A DNA stretch of 64,000 nt from Ostrinia nubilalis (lineage: Eukaryota; Arthropoda; Insecta; Lepidoptera; Crambidae). The DNA lies in the NCBI RefSeq assembly GCF_963855985.1, contig NC_087119.1, forward strand, positions 2,644,001-2,708,000, read 5' to 3'. Shown piece by piece: positions 1 through 13,112 of the stretch; position 1 is the stretch's first letter; each line of letters opens with the position of its first letter. The notes under the pieces are model-generated. The model saw only the letters and a list, made by a program, of their open reading frames with translations, had not been told where the DNA came from and did no database searches. The translations under genes were made by a program, and so were the position numbers.

Positions 1-2782
1 AGCCAGATTTCAAAGTTTTTTTGTTTGAAACAAGTGAATAATTTTTTCAAGAAACAATGAAACATTATCTGTTAGTGTGTATAGATAACAAAATAATCAA
101 CGAATGCTCTCGGTAACCTATACTAGATTTATGAAAAAATAGACCACAAGAAATAGACAGAGAATAGAAACCAAACAAAACACTTCAAGACATCTAGAAC
201 ATACAGCATATAGGTTAATTTGAAACTGAAATTCTAATTCCACGTTTTGCTCATGCATTCAGTACGGGACCTGCAGTTGAAGCTAGATGGCTATCACATA
301 CATACTCAATGGTAAACTATTGAGAAGGCAAATTTTATGGGTCGACGAATACTTACTCAACGTACAATATGAATTTGAAATCATAAAACTGTTTAAGTAG
401 ATATTTCAAATCATTGTTTACTGTTTATGGTAAATCAAACCAAATTTATTAGGTCACCGAATCATGCGAACATGTAAACATAGAATTCCCATAAATAAAT
501 ATTTTGTTTTATTTCTAGCTACTGTTTACTGCAAGTGTTAAATCAAACGCGAATTTATTGGGTCAGCCAGTCATGATTATATAAAACTGAAATCTATAAA
601 TATTTTGTTTTATTTTTAGTATTTGTTTACTGTTTATGGTATAAAAAGCATTGGGTCAAAGAATAATCCATTATCAAAATGCAATGAATAGCTGTTATTT
701 CTCTATTCTGCTGCTGCAGTTGTCCGTTTAAAAAGGTCTTGAAGCTGGCATGTTACGAGATCTCTAATTTTACCTGTTGGGTCGACCTCGACAATCAATA
801 AAAACTTCAATAATTTATTGTGACTTACATGCTTTTTTGTTTATTTAAGGCCCGATTCGGCCAAACTTTTATCCGAGAATAACTCCTGTATAACTGGCAC
901 ATAGACAGTTTCAGTATGGGAAATATGTCAAAGTTTCAATTATTCTGAGATTAATATTTACTCTTGTTTGGTCGAATCCGCCCTAAGTGGTCAACAAGAC
1001 ATGTGTTCCTTATGTGGGAGGATATCGCGCAATGGCAGACATTTCTCAGCGGTTAAACTGATCAATCGCATGAATCTGTGCGTGTTCTAAAGCTCCAATT
1101 ATAGCTACATTGTTGTGATATGATGTGTTGTGAATAAGCTTTTGTACCTAAACTAACCGCACCAAGTCATTGTTGATTGTTTACAGCGAAATCAACGCGC
1201 TATTCGGTCGCGATTTGCAAACGGAAATTGTAGTGCGAATCTAAAATACACTGTTTTGCTAAATTCTGACCGGTTTGTGAGTAAATTATACAAGGATCCT
1301 ACTTTAAGCTATTTCGTCAACTAACGAAGTATGAATACTATTCATTTATACTAAATCCTCTTTCCTTTGCGAAACAATTTTCAGTCGAATAACCCATAAT
1401 GTACTTTATTAAATAGATACTAATTTGATAAGCTACTTTGTGAAATCACACAATGATATTAACATTATTCCACTGAAATAAACCTACAGTCAAAAAGTAC
1501 ATTAGTATAATGATGGAACAATAGTGTATTTAGTCAATTTTAACAATTCAATCAGATGAATGATTATTGCACATTATTATGATGGTAGGAAAGTGTGCAT
1601 AACCGCTGCATTACTAAGTCTTCGTTCACCAAATGCAGAAAATTGCGGTAAATTAGCAATATTATACAATGGCATCAACAGTGTTCGTAAAATTCTTCAT
1701 AAAATACTCTTATGTGGAGATTTCTCCGTTTATCATATTAACCTTTCGTAATAATAGGCTTTGGTATCATTATGTCCTTTGTATTTAAGCTATTTGTCAG
1801 TAATCGTTCCTTTTATTAGTTTATTTATGGATACCTACTCCTTATTATACAGATAGCAGGTAAAAAAAGAAAGAGAGAGTTATGTAGAAATAATAGTCTC
1901 GGTCTCGGGGTCGCTTATGTTAAAACAAAAGTTCACCCCATATTTTACTAATTTTGAAGATTACAAAGATGCATCAACTAATCAACGACAAAATATTGAG
2001 GTTTTCAAGTAATTTATTACAGTAATAACCGCGGGCAAACAAGTGACGTGCTCGTACGCAACAAACATCAACATTTAAATGCGGCGTTACTGAGACCAAT
2101 CGCTTACAAAGACGTTTTTAAGACTGCACAGTGGCGCACACCGCCGACTAAATCTATGACTTTACTGTTTCAAAATAGCATTCATAAGTGAAAAAGAACT
2201 CGAGAGGAAAAGTTCGTCAAAGCAAAACCAACCCCAAAACTTTGTTAATACTGGGATTAAAACTCCGCATATTTTTCGCGTCCTAGTTTTTCAGTAAACG
2301 AGGTCAGTGCTTAAAAATTCACATTTGTGTAGCTCCTCAAAAATCACTTTTCCAGAAGTTTCTTCATCTCAAAGGAACTAGTGTAGAGTAGGTACAGCGT
2401 ATATGTTCCTATTTGCAATTACATTAAAATGTTTAAATAACTTAAAACTGTAAATGTGGTTGGCGAAGCTACTAGGAATGTTACAAAGTCATGTAGAATT
2501 GTAGAAGTAGCAGAGAACAAAGTTAAACTTACAGCGACTAATCGCCCCCATTAGTCGAGAGCGTACCCCGGTTGCTCTACACACGGATCTCAAGGCTGCA
2601 GCGTGATTATTGTTAGCGTTGAATTTCCAAAGTCTGACATAACCGGCCATTGGTAACTAATCGCGTTATGTTGGTCATATTGGCGATTGTTTTTGGTAGG
2701 GTATCCAAATAATATAACACACTCATCATACTCTCCAGAAAGATTTTCCAAGAAGCAGTCACAAAAAAGCATCTTTATATCT
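1..2782. other. AT-rich stretch, nothing recognised
   Basis: AT-rich non-coding sequence. The two short open frames here (1560-1751 +, 2590-2772 -) show no domain, no codon signal and no convincing splice context. The 'caaattttattgggtca' type motif recurs loosely near 440-660, suggesting a small decayed duplication. It may be intron or intergenic DNA. Confidence 0.5.
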
Positions 2783-2955
2783 TTTATTTGCCCGCGGCTT
2801 CACCCGCGTGAAATTTAGTTTGTCACAGATCGTCATAAATTATAGCCTATATGTTATTCTGGGTTATAAACAATAATACTGTAGGGTTTCATCAAAATCC
2901 GTTCAGTAGTTTTTGCGTGAAAGAGTAACAAACATCCGCATTTATAATATTATCT
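2783..2955 (+). repeat. Lepidopteran short interspersed repeat, copy 1
   Basis: The sequence runs from 'cccgcggcttcacccgcg' through 'catcaaaatccgttcagtag' to 'gcatttataatatta'. The same order of blocks recurs, in either orientation, at 5524-5766, 23628-23832, 55551-55727 and 58650-58858. This is a very common repeat in moth and butterfly genomes. I do not assign it to a named class. Confidence 0.75.
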
Positions 2956-4262
2956 TTTATTTTTATTATGGCTTCTTAAACGCACATACGAGTATTGTAC
3001 TCATTTTAATTAAAGACTAAATAGATTCTTCAAACAAGAAGATACATTGTAGAAACGATACTAATTAGTAATAGTACGAGAATACTATACTTAGCCCTGT
3101 AAGAGAAACATAGGATTCAATTAACTTGCAATAGATTTTCAAGCTTAGTAAACTCTCGCAACAGGTCTGGATTCCAATTTAGGGCTCGTTAATTCTAAGT
3201 ACTGAGTACAGCCCATTGTTCAGAAGATTCATGAGCCATGTCCAAGTTCGAACAGATGCGTGGAAGCCGTAATTTTGTTTTCTTTCGGCTTAATTTGTAA
3301 CAGGCCCCGCGCCATTGTAATGCAAAATGCTAGCGCGAACATTGTGAAGTGCTTGTTTTATTCACCTCATATTTTCTTCTATTATCAGTTTAAGGTGGTT
3401 TGTACTAATTTGGGTATAAATAGGCAAACATAAATGAGTGGTAGTAAGTAGTAGTAAACGTTTTTTTCTCATCGTAAAATGTTAGAGTAGTATACAATGA
3501 CCTTGTTTAAAATCGTCGTAATGTCTTGGTCAAAGTTATCAAAACTATACAATCCTACTGATATTATAATCTTTAATACTTCCACCTGAAAACAAGCTTT
3601 ATTATCTGTACTTTAGTTAAAGGTAACTAAACTTTGATCTCTACATTTATTTTATAAAACGGAAAAATCAAAAGCAGCAGTGCAAAAATGATATCGGAAT
3701 TTCAACAAGAAGTCGAGCGATAAAACTCAAAGCAAGACGGTTACATGAAAAGAACGAACAAAATGGCATTTCCCGCTAAGCCGCGCTATGAAGCTCAAAC
3801 TAGTGTTTTTGCTTTTATTTAATAGTGGCGTTTCCCTTTTATTGAGCATTTCTTTTACTCTTCAGCGATTCCATCCATTGGTTTAATCGTTATTTGCTTT
3901 TCAGTGGCAGTGTTTCGTTTTTATTACAATTTCGCTCGTGCAATTCGATTTTCTACTTTTATTAAATTCAACGGTTAAGCGCGAATAAAAATAATGCGCT
4001 TTTTATTTCAATAGGGTTAAAAGTATCCGTTTAGCTAAAACGGTTTTAAAAATACCAGAACTTAAATGTACTAAATAGCTACAAGTAGTTAGTACCACCC
4101 ACACAATCTAAAAGATAAGATTTTAATTACAATGGAGTGTTCTGTTAAAGACGCAGACTAGTTTAAATACGCTAACCAGAATAAAAAATCTCGAAACTTT
4201 GTAGCAAATAGTGACTAGCATCACATACATTGACAACAATTATGAAAATGATCGAGTATTGA
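2956..4262. other. No feature recognised
   Basis: AT-rich sequence without a long open frame, a clear inverted repeat or a known repeat block. Confidence 0.5.
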
Positions 4263-5308
4263 TAATCCCATCAAAAACAATACTTGTCAAAAAAACCAAG
4301 TCTCGCAACTCAGTTGTTCTACGGTAAAAAGTTGTGAGATCCATGTAATACCAAGTCCAGGCCAGGAAATCTCTAACGTTTTACATAAATTATTGACTTG
4401 GCCATCGCATGAAAACACGTGTAAATTAAATTATTTAGTGCGATGGCCAAGTCAATAATTTATGTAAAACCTTAAAGATTTCCTGGCCTGGACTTGGTAT
4501 TACATGGATCTCACAACTTTTTACCGTAGAACAACTGAGTTGCGAGACTTGGTTTTTTTGACAAGTATTGTTTTTGATGGGATCTCATATCTTTTTGTAT
4601 TTTGTAAACAGTTCTACTTTTTTCCTTTTCGGTACCTTCTACTTAATTGTATGTATATCTAACCAGCAACGAATTTTCTTAAAGTCCTCTCTCTGACTTG
4701 TGAAATTTTCTTATTTTTGTAGGTAGCCTTCCGTTTTCTCTTTTCCGGTTCTACTTCTTGAGCTGATAACTGGACCGAAATTGAAAAATGTTACTCGACT
4801 TGGCGGGAACACTACCGTGTGCCTTTATATTTAATTTTATATGATATTACAAACTTATTTAGGTAAGTACTTAAATATTTATAAAACTGGACCGAAATTA
4901 AAAAATTTTGCTAGACTTAGCGGTTGCACTACCGTGCCCCCAAATATTTTAGTTTTTCCTTGATTCATACACCAAACACTACTTATATTCCAAATTTGAA
5001 GCTTCTAGGTCTGCTAGAAGTGCCTTAGAATGTTGATGATCGGTGAGTCAGTCAGTCAGTCAGTGAGTGACAAAATTAAGAAACTTTGACCCGCTATAAT
5101 TCTTAAACTACTGGTTCAAATTGAATGAAATTTGAAATATACCGTGTCTTTACAATGCCTGCATGGTTACTGAAAATTCAGTCTTCTAGTTTTATCCACA
5201 ACGAAGATACAGGGGGTCGAAAATGGCCTGAATTGCTTCGAGAAAAGGATGGTACGGCCGTGCCGCTTTTTTGCTCGACTTGGTGGGGGCACTGCCGTGC
5301 CCCCAGAT
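4263..5308 (+). mobile_element. Palindrome-headed non-autonomous element, copy A
   Basis: The element starts with a near-perfect palindrome (arms 4265-4409 and 4439-4583). Degenerate copies of a 'ctggaccgaaattgaaaaa...cgacttggcgg...cactaccgtgccccc' block follow, then a GTCA-type microsatellite (about 5044-5068). It ends in a 'ggtacggccgtgccgctt' segment and a GC hairpin (GGGGGCAC/GTGCCCCC) at the 3' end. The same order of modules is found at 59656-60572, so this is a dispersed mobile unit and not a local accident. No protein is encoded and no clear target duplication was found. The terminal hairpins leave Helitron-like or foldback origin open. Confidence 0.7.
4265..4583. repeat. Inverted repeat, 145-bp arms, 29-bp loop
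   Basis: Left arm 4265-4409 and right arm 4439-4583 are almost exact reverse complements; one visible difference is 'atctctaacg' against 'ccttaaagat'. The loop is 4410-4438. A transcript would form a long double-stranded hairpin. The loop is in the opposite orientation to the loop of copy B. Confidence 0.9.
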
Positions 5309-5523
5309 AACGCCACACATTTAATTTGCAAATATGTGACCCATATTTTGATTGCTGCAGTCCGTGTAATCATACTACTATTAGGTCAACATGATCAACA
5401 TCGAATTACAGCTAAATTTTAGGAAATGGCGCACGCTAAATGCTTTACCGATATAATCGGCCAGATTTTCAACTCGTACGTGACAAATTAAATACATAAT
5501 TCACCAGAAAATTGTTGTGAACT

Positions 5524-5766
5524 AATAATTATCCCAACTAATATTTTAAATGCGAAAGTAACTCTGTCTGTCTGTCTGTCTGTTACGCTTTCCCGCTTAA
5601 ACCTCGCAACCGATTTTGATGAAATTTGGCATAGAGATAGTTTGAGTCCCGGGAAAGAACATAGGATAGTTTTTATCCCGGTTTTTGAAACAGGGACGCG
5701 CACGATAAAGTTTTTCTGTGACAGACAAAATTCCACGCGGGCGAAGCCGCGGGCGGAAAGCTAGTT
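5524..5766 (-). repeat. Lepidopteran short interspersed repeat, copy 2
   Basis: Reverse-orientation copy: 'actaatattttaaatgcgaa', a (TCTG)n run at 5562-5582, 'ccgattttgatgaaatttgg', then 'gggcgaagccgcgggcggaa'. It is closely related to 58650-58858 over most of its length. The open frame 5488-5736 on the minus strand is only this repeat read through. Confidence 0.8.
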
Positions 5767-7449
5767 ATTAATAAAAATGTTTTGATAAACCACTTTATAT
5801 TTACTTTAATTGGAAAGGAAAATATAATGAAACACTAATTTGATAACACAATGAACGTACTATTAAAATATGTTATCCTTCGTACGATGCGTTTGTAAAG
5901 TCAAGTCACCTACAACGCTCTTATGAGACAGTTAAAAAAACTAAGGAAGCATAATTAGGTAATCGATGCCTTAAAAGTCGATTACAAAATTTATTATGTC
6001 TGTACTTGTATTTACCTAAGTTGCTATCAAGAACAAAAACTTATGTTTCTAACTTTAACCTGAAAGGCACCTCTAGGGATAACTTTTCACTAAATAGCGG
6101 GCTGCTGCCAGTTTCAAATAAAAAATCCATAAAGTACTAACGCAAACAGCTCATGCTACCATGGCATCAAGCTATAAAACAAACGGCAATTACATACTTT
6201 ATTTTTGTCTATTAAAATATTCCATAATGCACAGAAACTTTATCCCTGACCCATTTTTCAATACCAGAAATAATGATCAAGGTAAGTGTAAAATTAATCC
6301 CGCAAATTATAGACCTCATTAATAGGAAATAACATGTAGGTGACTTTCTTTGTGCTGCCTGATTATTTCAGCCTTGCATAATATTCTTTATCACTATTAA
6401 TAATAGACACAAGGTAACATAACATGGGAATTGGCATGTGATGGGAATTGGCATTTTCAATGAAAAGATGGTTTTGATTAAAAGGTAGATTCGTTAATGC
6501 GCTTACTAATTAATAAGCTTTGCAAAACTAAGGACGAAACGAAGGTTAAAACTAGGTTCAGTCAAAGATTCTGTCCTGTGACAGGTCTGACTACTGGATT
6601 CCATTCCAAAAACTGAATTTTTTATAAGTCTATGCTTCAACTTTAATTGACCTTAAAATATTCCCAAGTAATATAGTAATATCTACCATTTTGACGAAGA
6701 TATAAAGATTTATTTTCAAACATCCTATTGCCATTTTTTGTGAAAAATAAACTGAAGTGGCAGCGGGCTGGTCAAGTGGAGATCGAGGTTTAGAAAACGC
6801 AAGGTCCGCCACTTTTGTGTACGTCCCTCTCAAAAAATTCATGTCTGAAGAACGTGGACTGAGAACTGAATAAATTGCTGGAGCCGTGAATAAAATAACT
6901 AAAAAGAAAAAATATTTTAGTAAATAAAAAGTCAGGATTGGTGCCCAAGAGAAACCATGCAGAAGTTATTTAAACTGGTTCCAAAATCGCTTCTTATTTT
7001 TACTAGAATATTTACCTACCGATGATTCAATTGTTACAACTACTTTTGTTGCAGAAAATTAAGCAAATAACAATGCTTGTTAGAAAGAAACTTCTTATAA
7101 TTCTACAGTTTTTATTCGACTTTACTTGCTATTGATTTAGTTCCTAATTGCTGTTTTCATAATTAATATCTACAAGCAATCAAGTCGAGCGATTCTTGTA
7201 ACTAAAGCTTCAGAAAAATCCTCATAAAGAGACATGATAGGAGTGGAGCAATACAGTTTTACTAAGCAATGAAATTGCATTATTACAATAATTTCAAAAG
7301 ATTTTTTAAATCAATATTATTCATCTTTTAATCGCCGATAAGATTGTAGGTGTGTCTGAAACTTTTCGTAAAACATTGTAACTCAAAAGATGCGGTGCAC
7401 CTTTAGAATGGACCACTAACGCTTTTCAACATTAATTACACAAGAACAC
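5767..7449. other. No feature recognised
   Basis: AT-rich sequence with only chance open frames (for example 6630-6842 -). No repeat family recognised. Confidence 0.5.
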
Positions 7450-7452
7450 TAA

Positions 7453-7570
7453 GGCTGAGTTGTACCATCTTACTTTGACTGTAACAAACGTCAAAAATCT
7501 GTCAAACTCCTTACAAAACCTATCGGTTATCGTTATAGTTACGGTCACAGTTTGATGGAGCAACTCAGCC
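7453..7570 (-). mobile_element. MITE family 'GGCTGAGTTG', copy 1
   Basis: A 118-bp element with terminal inverted repeats GGCTGAGTTG / CAACTCAGCC, flanked by TAA on both sides (7450-7452 and 7571-7573). A second copy at 28795-28910 matches it in the opposite orientation along its whole length, including 'acgtcaaaaatctgtcaaac'. A three-base TWA target duplication is characteristic of PIF/Harbinger, so it is probably a non-autonomous Harbinger-type MITE. Confidence 0.85.
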
Positions 7571-7573
7571 TAA

Positions 7574-10253
7574 AAACTTACTTTCTTATAAAAGGTGAAA
7601 AGTCTGTAATCTCAAAACAATGTTGCTAATTAAAGACAAAGAAAAACATTTAAAGAAACCGCACACTTACAAAGTTATTTTCAACAACACTTAAAATGAT
7701 CCAAAAGTTTCTTTACACAAAAGTGGGTAATGTTAACAAATTGTATTATTTCGGGACAAAGTGTACTTTTACCCGTTATAATTACATAAAATTCGTAATG
7801 AAAGTATTTTTGTTTTTAGAATATTACTCAAGAATTAGCTTTTCGTAAATTGTTGCACATACATCGTCTGGAAACATTTTGTGTAACAGGTTTCCTCATT
7901 GAAAAGTTTGTAATTGTACGGCTTTCGATAAAGCTTATTACAAAAGGTCCTGAATTATGAAAGCAAGACGAACATTCAAAATTTTGCAACTCCAACTCCC
8001 GGAACCTATCCCGAGACCACGAAAAGTCATTTCACAATTTTGTAGGTTTGTTACTTACCTATTTAGTTACTCATCAACAATAAATCTTACACCATTTTAA
8101 ACGATAATTTACTCAATCAAAAGTACCTATACCTAAATAAGTTTTAACATCTTCAAGTAAATATTTGTAAACCATACTGACAATAAAAGAAGTAATTAGT
8201 TTTCGTAGTTATTAATTAAAAAGTTGATAAATATCAAATTTTCGTTATGCGCAATAAATCAGACACGCCTTTAAAATTTAAATATTTTGAATTGCAATAA
8301 AGCAAAACACTTTTTATATTCCAATCGCGGCCATGAAAAGTGTCTGTAATTAACCCACTGGCAAAGGAAGGTGAGGGGGTGAAGGTCATATCCAATGACA
8401 TTTTAAAACTAGAACTAAGGGTACGTAGTTCAAAGGTATTCTGTGTGTCAATCATATTGGAAATTAGTAGCCCGGCGTATTTAGCCTCCACAATAAAATA
8501 CAGAGGATACGCTTATTACTTCGGCCGAAGTGACATCTGACATCTGAGGTTAATAGTGGGCGTCTAACAAGGCACAAGGGTTGCTAACTTATTCATTTCA
8601 ATAAGCACTTTAGATTTGAGGGCTAGGTTATTGCTGGAATATTTGGAACCATTCGTTTATTCGTAACTTTGTACTCGAAGTGTAATTGATTCGAAAACAT
8701 TTTAAAACGAAGTTTATAAAAACTTACGTATGCTAAACTGTCAAAGCAGTAATTAACACATTAAATACAGGCATTACGACTTCAACTTCAAATTAGCTAA
8801 ACTTCATAACGCATTCTCTAAAATTGGATTGTATCTTTGCAATAATAAAATGAAGTCAATTTATAAAATTAGTTTTTCCAATTTATTTTGTTGTCGCATC
8901 TATCTAATGGGCGGCACGAAAAACTAATTCCGATTCACAAATTGTATTGGATGCTAATCCAATAGCGGGATCATACTGCTAACAATCCACTTAGGGACTA
9001 AAGCCGGTGATGAAAAGCCCTCTGCCTGGCTTTGATCTGTTTCATTGAAATTCGCAGCAAAAGAAACTGAACTCCGTTAATATTACACGACATGAAGCTT
9101 ATGTTGACAAGCCCTCGAGCATTAATTGGAGTGTAACGAATAACGAGACCTAACAAAGATTTGCTTTGCTTGGAAACACACAATTACAATCTGTATTATC
9201 AGTAATTATTGTTCCAATTGATCGTAAAGACTCTTGAGAGATCTATTTTTAATCCGTTATTCTATCGCTGTATGTGGAAATAGGAGCTTTACAAACGGCT
9301 GAGACTACAGGCTGCTCAAGAGGGTAATGAGAAAGGGAATATGCCAATACGAATATAATTCTCCGTTTTGCCTAATCGTTCCGAATCCGATATCGGAGAG
9401 GAAGCGTCATGTTTGACGTTTGATTAGAGTATTAAAATGGGAGAAGGTTGTGTTGTCTAACGTCTGTGTTTTAAATTGTAAACAAATCGTTTTTCGTTTA
9501 TTAAAATCTTGTGAATGAGCTGCAGCGATCGTCAGGTCTCTTCCAGTGAATGGCCAACTTTTAAATTGAAGAAAGAAGCTAAGGTCATATAAACCATTCA
9601 GGCTAGGTAAGTTTTCTGCGCAGAAGAATCTGTCAAGTAATAGACTACAACATTGGTAATACATGTTTTTTTTAACAAAACTGGAGAGTCGTTAGGCAGC
9701 GGCGTATTGGCACGGAAATATTCAGGAGTTTTTGAGGAAAATATGATAAGGATTTCTGAAATCACCGCAGTTGTAACTGCCGATCTCGTGCAAGCGTCGG
9801 ACTACAGATCGCTGTGCATTACCCACTGACCGTGGCGAAACTGACGCTGGCTGGAGCGAGTAATCGAAGCTCGAAGCTACCGCTCTAACAAGTTCGACAC
9901 TTCGGTTGAGGGCACAGTTGCGGAGGAAATCTACTTAATAGCTGCGACCAAATTGGCAGTTAGGTCATCGTTAGCCTTTAGGTAAAGTTTGCAGTGGACC
10001 GTCAGTCGTCACACATTTCTCACAAAATCACTCAACAAGGTTTTATTTGGGTTTGAATGCAAAAAAATAAATAGGTGCAAATAGCGATCTTTGCGATACA
10101 AAATAAAATGTACATTGCTTCATTAAGAAAATATTTAAATCGCTGACAGAAATTAATTTTAATTTTCTTTTAAATTAGCCGGCAAAGGATGTTTTTTTTA
10201 GAAAAACAACAATCTGGGTTTTCAATAAAGTTATTATTATGAAATGAATAGGG
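7574..10253. other. No feature recognised
   Basis: AT-rich. Open frames at 8234-8491 (-), 8340-8540 (+), 8998-9183 (-) and 9407-9664 (-) overlap or lack any recognisable domain or splice context, and I treat them as chance. Confidence 0.45.
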
Positions 10254-10330
10254 ACTAATATTATAAACGCGAGAGTTACTTGGTGTGGATGAATAAATGT
10301 TTGTTACCACTTCAGGCAAGTCCGCAGGTG
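10254..10330 (-). repeat. Fragment of the Lepidopteran short interspersed repeat
   Basis: 'gactaatattataaacgcgagagttact' (split here only by eye) followed by 'gtttgttaccacttcaggca' resembles the 3' block of the repeat at 5524-5766, but the body is lost. A decayed or truncated copy. Confidence 0.45.
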
Positions 10331-12965
10331 TTTTAATCGAATATGTGCACGCAAATCACAGAGAACCTAGTCTGTATTAACACAAAATCTGTTAATAATT
10401 CGTATAAACACATGCAAAACCGGATAACGGGGACTGATGCTTATTGGATGAGCTCATGATTATAATTTGGCACAGCCCTTACAATATTCTATGCCACTGA
10501 TCACAATGAAACTCGTCCATATTCATGAGCGAATCAGCTGGGCGCGCTCGGTGTCCAACTAGACGCCCGTGTTGTCTGAACACAGGGCGTCTGCCGTGTT
10601 TCATTCACAAAAACAATCACGATCCGGACACGGTTATAAAAAGCTCTGTTAACAACCGGTCATAAATAAAGGTGATGCAGTTAACTCGGTTTCTAGTTAC
10701 AGCACCGGGTGCGGCGAAGCTCGATTCTTTCACATCAAATATTTAGAGCCTGCACCTGGTTTAGAGCCTGGGCATTTCATTTTATTGCTTTATCTATAAT
10801 GGATTCCGCATGTGTCGTACAATTCGAAAAGACTTGGAATACAATTATTTTTATTTACACCTAAATCATAAAACATGCGGGACTTGACTGTTATGTCATT
10901 CTATAATTGCTCAATTATTTAGCTTGGAACTTACAGGATAAAAGTAATGGGACTATTTAGTTTTTCTAATATTTAAGTGGAAACATTTTAGTTTTATAAT
11001 GAAGAAATCAAAACGTCTAAGTCAAGCGCATACGCGCCTACTTTATAGCTAGCTCCATTATGGACGGGTCTGAAGAGTCCTACAGGGGTGTTTTACGAAC
11101 GAAATATAAAAACTGGGTGAGTTCGCCTCGAAACTGCATACAATTTGCAAAATAAATGTGAGATTCAGCTGCTCTTGAACTCGTTTCATGGGAGCGACAT
11201 TGCTGCATTGTAATGTGAGATCTCTCTCTCTCAAATCGCGCAGTATCAGCTGTGCCTTGTGTAAACAATGCGGCATTCGTTATCCATTCGATTTCGAGCC
11301 GATTGTCAATCACATTCTATTTTACCTAACTTAGAGACATGGTAGAGCGATGACGAATTTTCAGTCGTCGCAGTACGAGTATATCGCATTGTTTTAATGG
11401 ACTGAGCCAGCTTTTGGAATTGATTAAATTTTACGATTAAGACACCTTATTGCTTTTGATGTAGAGTTCCATTTCCAATAGGAATACAAGGAATTTCCTT
11501 ATTTACTGCTTTAAAAGTTGACTATCGTCAAGTATTTTGTAGCTCATTCTAAAGCCGATCTATAAAATACGCTAGCAAATGCTTTGCGTTCCTGGAGTGA
11601 CGCACTACATACTTTTCTTTATTGAATGCGCCTCCTTTCTTTTGTGACATGGCGGTGGTGCCGTGAATATTTTGATATCATAAACTTTATTAGTTCCATC
11701 AAATCCACGATATCAGAACTCATAATTAATTTGCGGTAGCATATTTAAATACTTTTATTATTAGGAGATAAGTGAAAGCTTTTTCATGAATCCCAGAGTT
11801 CTTTTCCACTCCTGGGGTCTCTATGTATTTCTGACTAGATGAGCCCCGCTTAACCGACCATGTCCCTCCTGTCCGAAAAAAGTGTTAATGTAAAAGTGCA
11901 TTAACACTTTATTCCCTTTAAAAAAGGTAAAAAAAGATAAATCTGCTTTCTACGAAATGCTTTATCAATTCAACTTAATACCCCATTTTGCACTGTGCAA
12001 CCGCTGTAACCGCGGGGCAGGTAATGCGCGGTCCTCTACATTATCGAAATTGGCCGATACGACACTGTCATTTATCTCGCCAACACTAACGAGCGCTTTG
12101 CATTGGAAAAAATACGGTATGAACCTATTGAACTGGCTACACACAAGTGAATATCCAACAATGGACGTTGCTGACGACTGGATAATTTGTTTACTTTCAT
12201 TTTTAAACGAATTACAATATTTATTTATACCTAGTTAAAACAAAAAAAAAATCATTTTAAGGAGCCAACACTACCGATGGAAGCTTAGTAGAGGATACTT
12301 TGAATGTGATTATATTTCTTTTAGGACAGTCAGATTGATTCAACCTTCAATGTCCTGACCATTACCATAAGCGATTATTCACAGAAAACATAACAAATCA
12401 AAAATCACTTAGTTAACGAGCCCTACAGGATTGAATTATAAATGAGCTATGACATCGAGTTTCACGCATAAAAAAATACCTACAAGATCATGTAAAAGAC
12501 AATAAAGCGCCTGTGTAGAGCTTAATAACTGAGAGCTGTAGATAAGTTAATTTGTTTTCTATTATAACAAATTGTCATCTTGAATGGAATAAATGTCTCC
12601 TTTAAAAGTTACAGCACCTTCCCAACATCCCAACTCATCGTTTTGTGGCTGCAACTAGCAATCTGTGCTGAAACTTATAAAAGTTTAAACTTTATTCAAC
12701 TAAACTTGTACGTGTGCTAAGCAGCTTACACCGAGTCTCAAGTTACTCGACATCACACCTTATCGTCTCTATTATGTGAAGCTGTTTGAAACTTACAGTA
12801 ATAATACGCCCGTATTCACAAACGATACTTGCTTAAGTGAAGCAGCAAATCGAACGCACAGCGCTGAATAGAGCTCTGTGATTGGTTCGTGTGTCTCCCT
12901 GTGCATCCACGTGCACTGTGAGACCTCATAGTAATGTTTGGGACTCCGGGCGATAGATTATTAAC
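10331..12965. other. No gene recognised; two small hairpins
   Basis: Mostly AT-rich. One imperfect inverted repeat lies at 10561-10592 (AGACGCCC...GGGCGTCT), about 40 bases before a TATAAA-like string. A perfect 11-bp-arm hairpin AAGTGTTAATG/CATTAACACTT lies near 11888-11916. The overlapping open frames at 11058-11313 (-) and 11957-12238 (+) show no recognisable domain. Confidence 0.45.
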
Positions 12966-13112
12966 AAACCCACAAGGTGGACCGACGACATCATAAAGGT
13001 AGTAGGAAGGCGTTGGACGCAGGCCGCTACCAACCGGGCAACATGGAAAGCATTGGGGGAGGCCTATGTTCAGCAGTGGACGTCTTATGGCTGAGATGAT
13101 GATGATGATGAT
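12966..13112 (+). pseudogene. 3' tail of an RTE-type LINE (reverse transcriptase C-terminus)
   Basis: A 43-codon frame from 12966 to the TGA at 13092-13094 contains KPTRWTDDIIKVVGRRW, then WKALGEAYVQQW. This is the characteristic C-terminal tail of insect RTE-like LINE polyproteins (RWxDDIxKxAGxxW...EAYxQQWT). It ends in a (GAT)n microsatellite at 13095-13112, as expected for RTE 3' ends. Everything upstream, including the endonuclease and RT cores, is absent, so this is a 5'-truncated dead copy. A more decayed copy of the same tail lies at 53724-53870. Confidence 0.8.
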
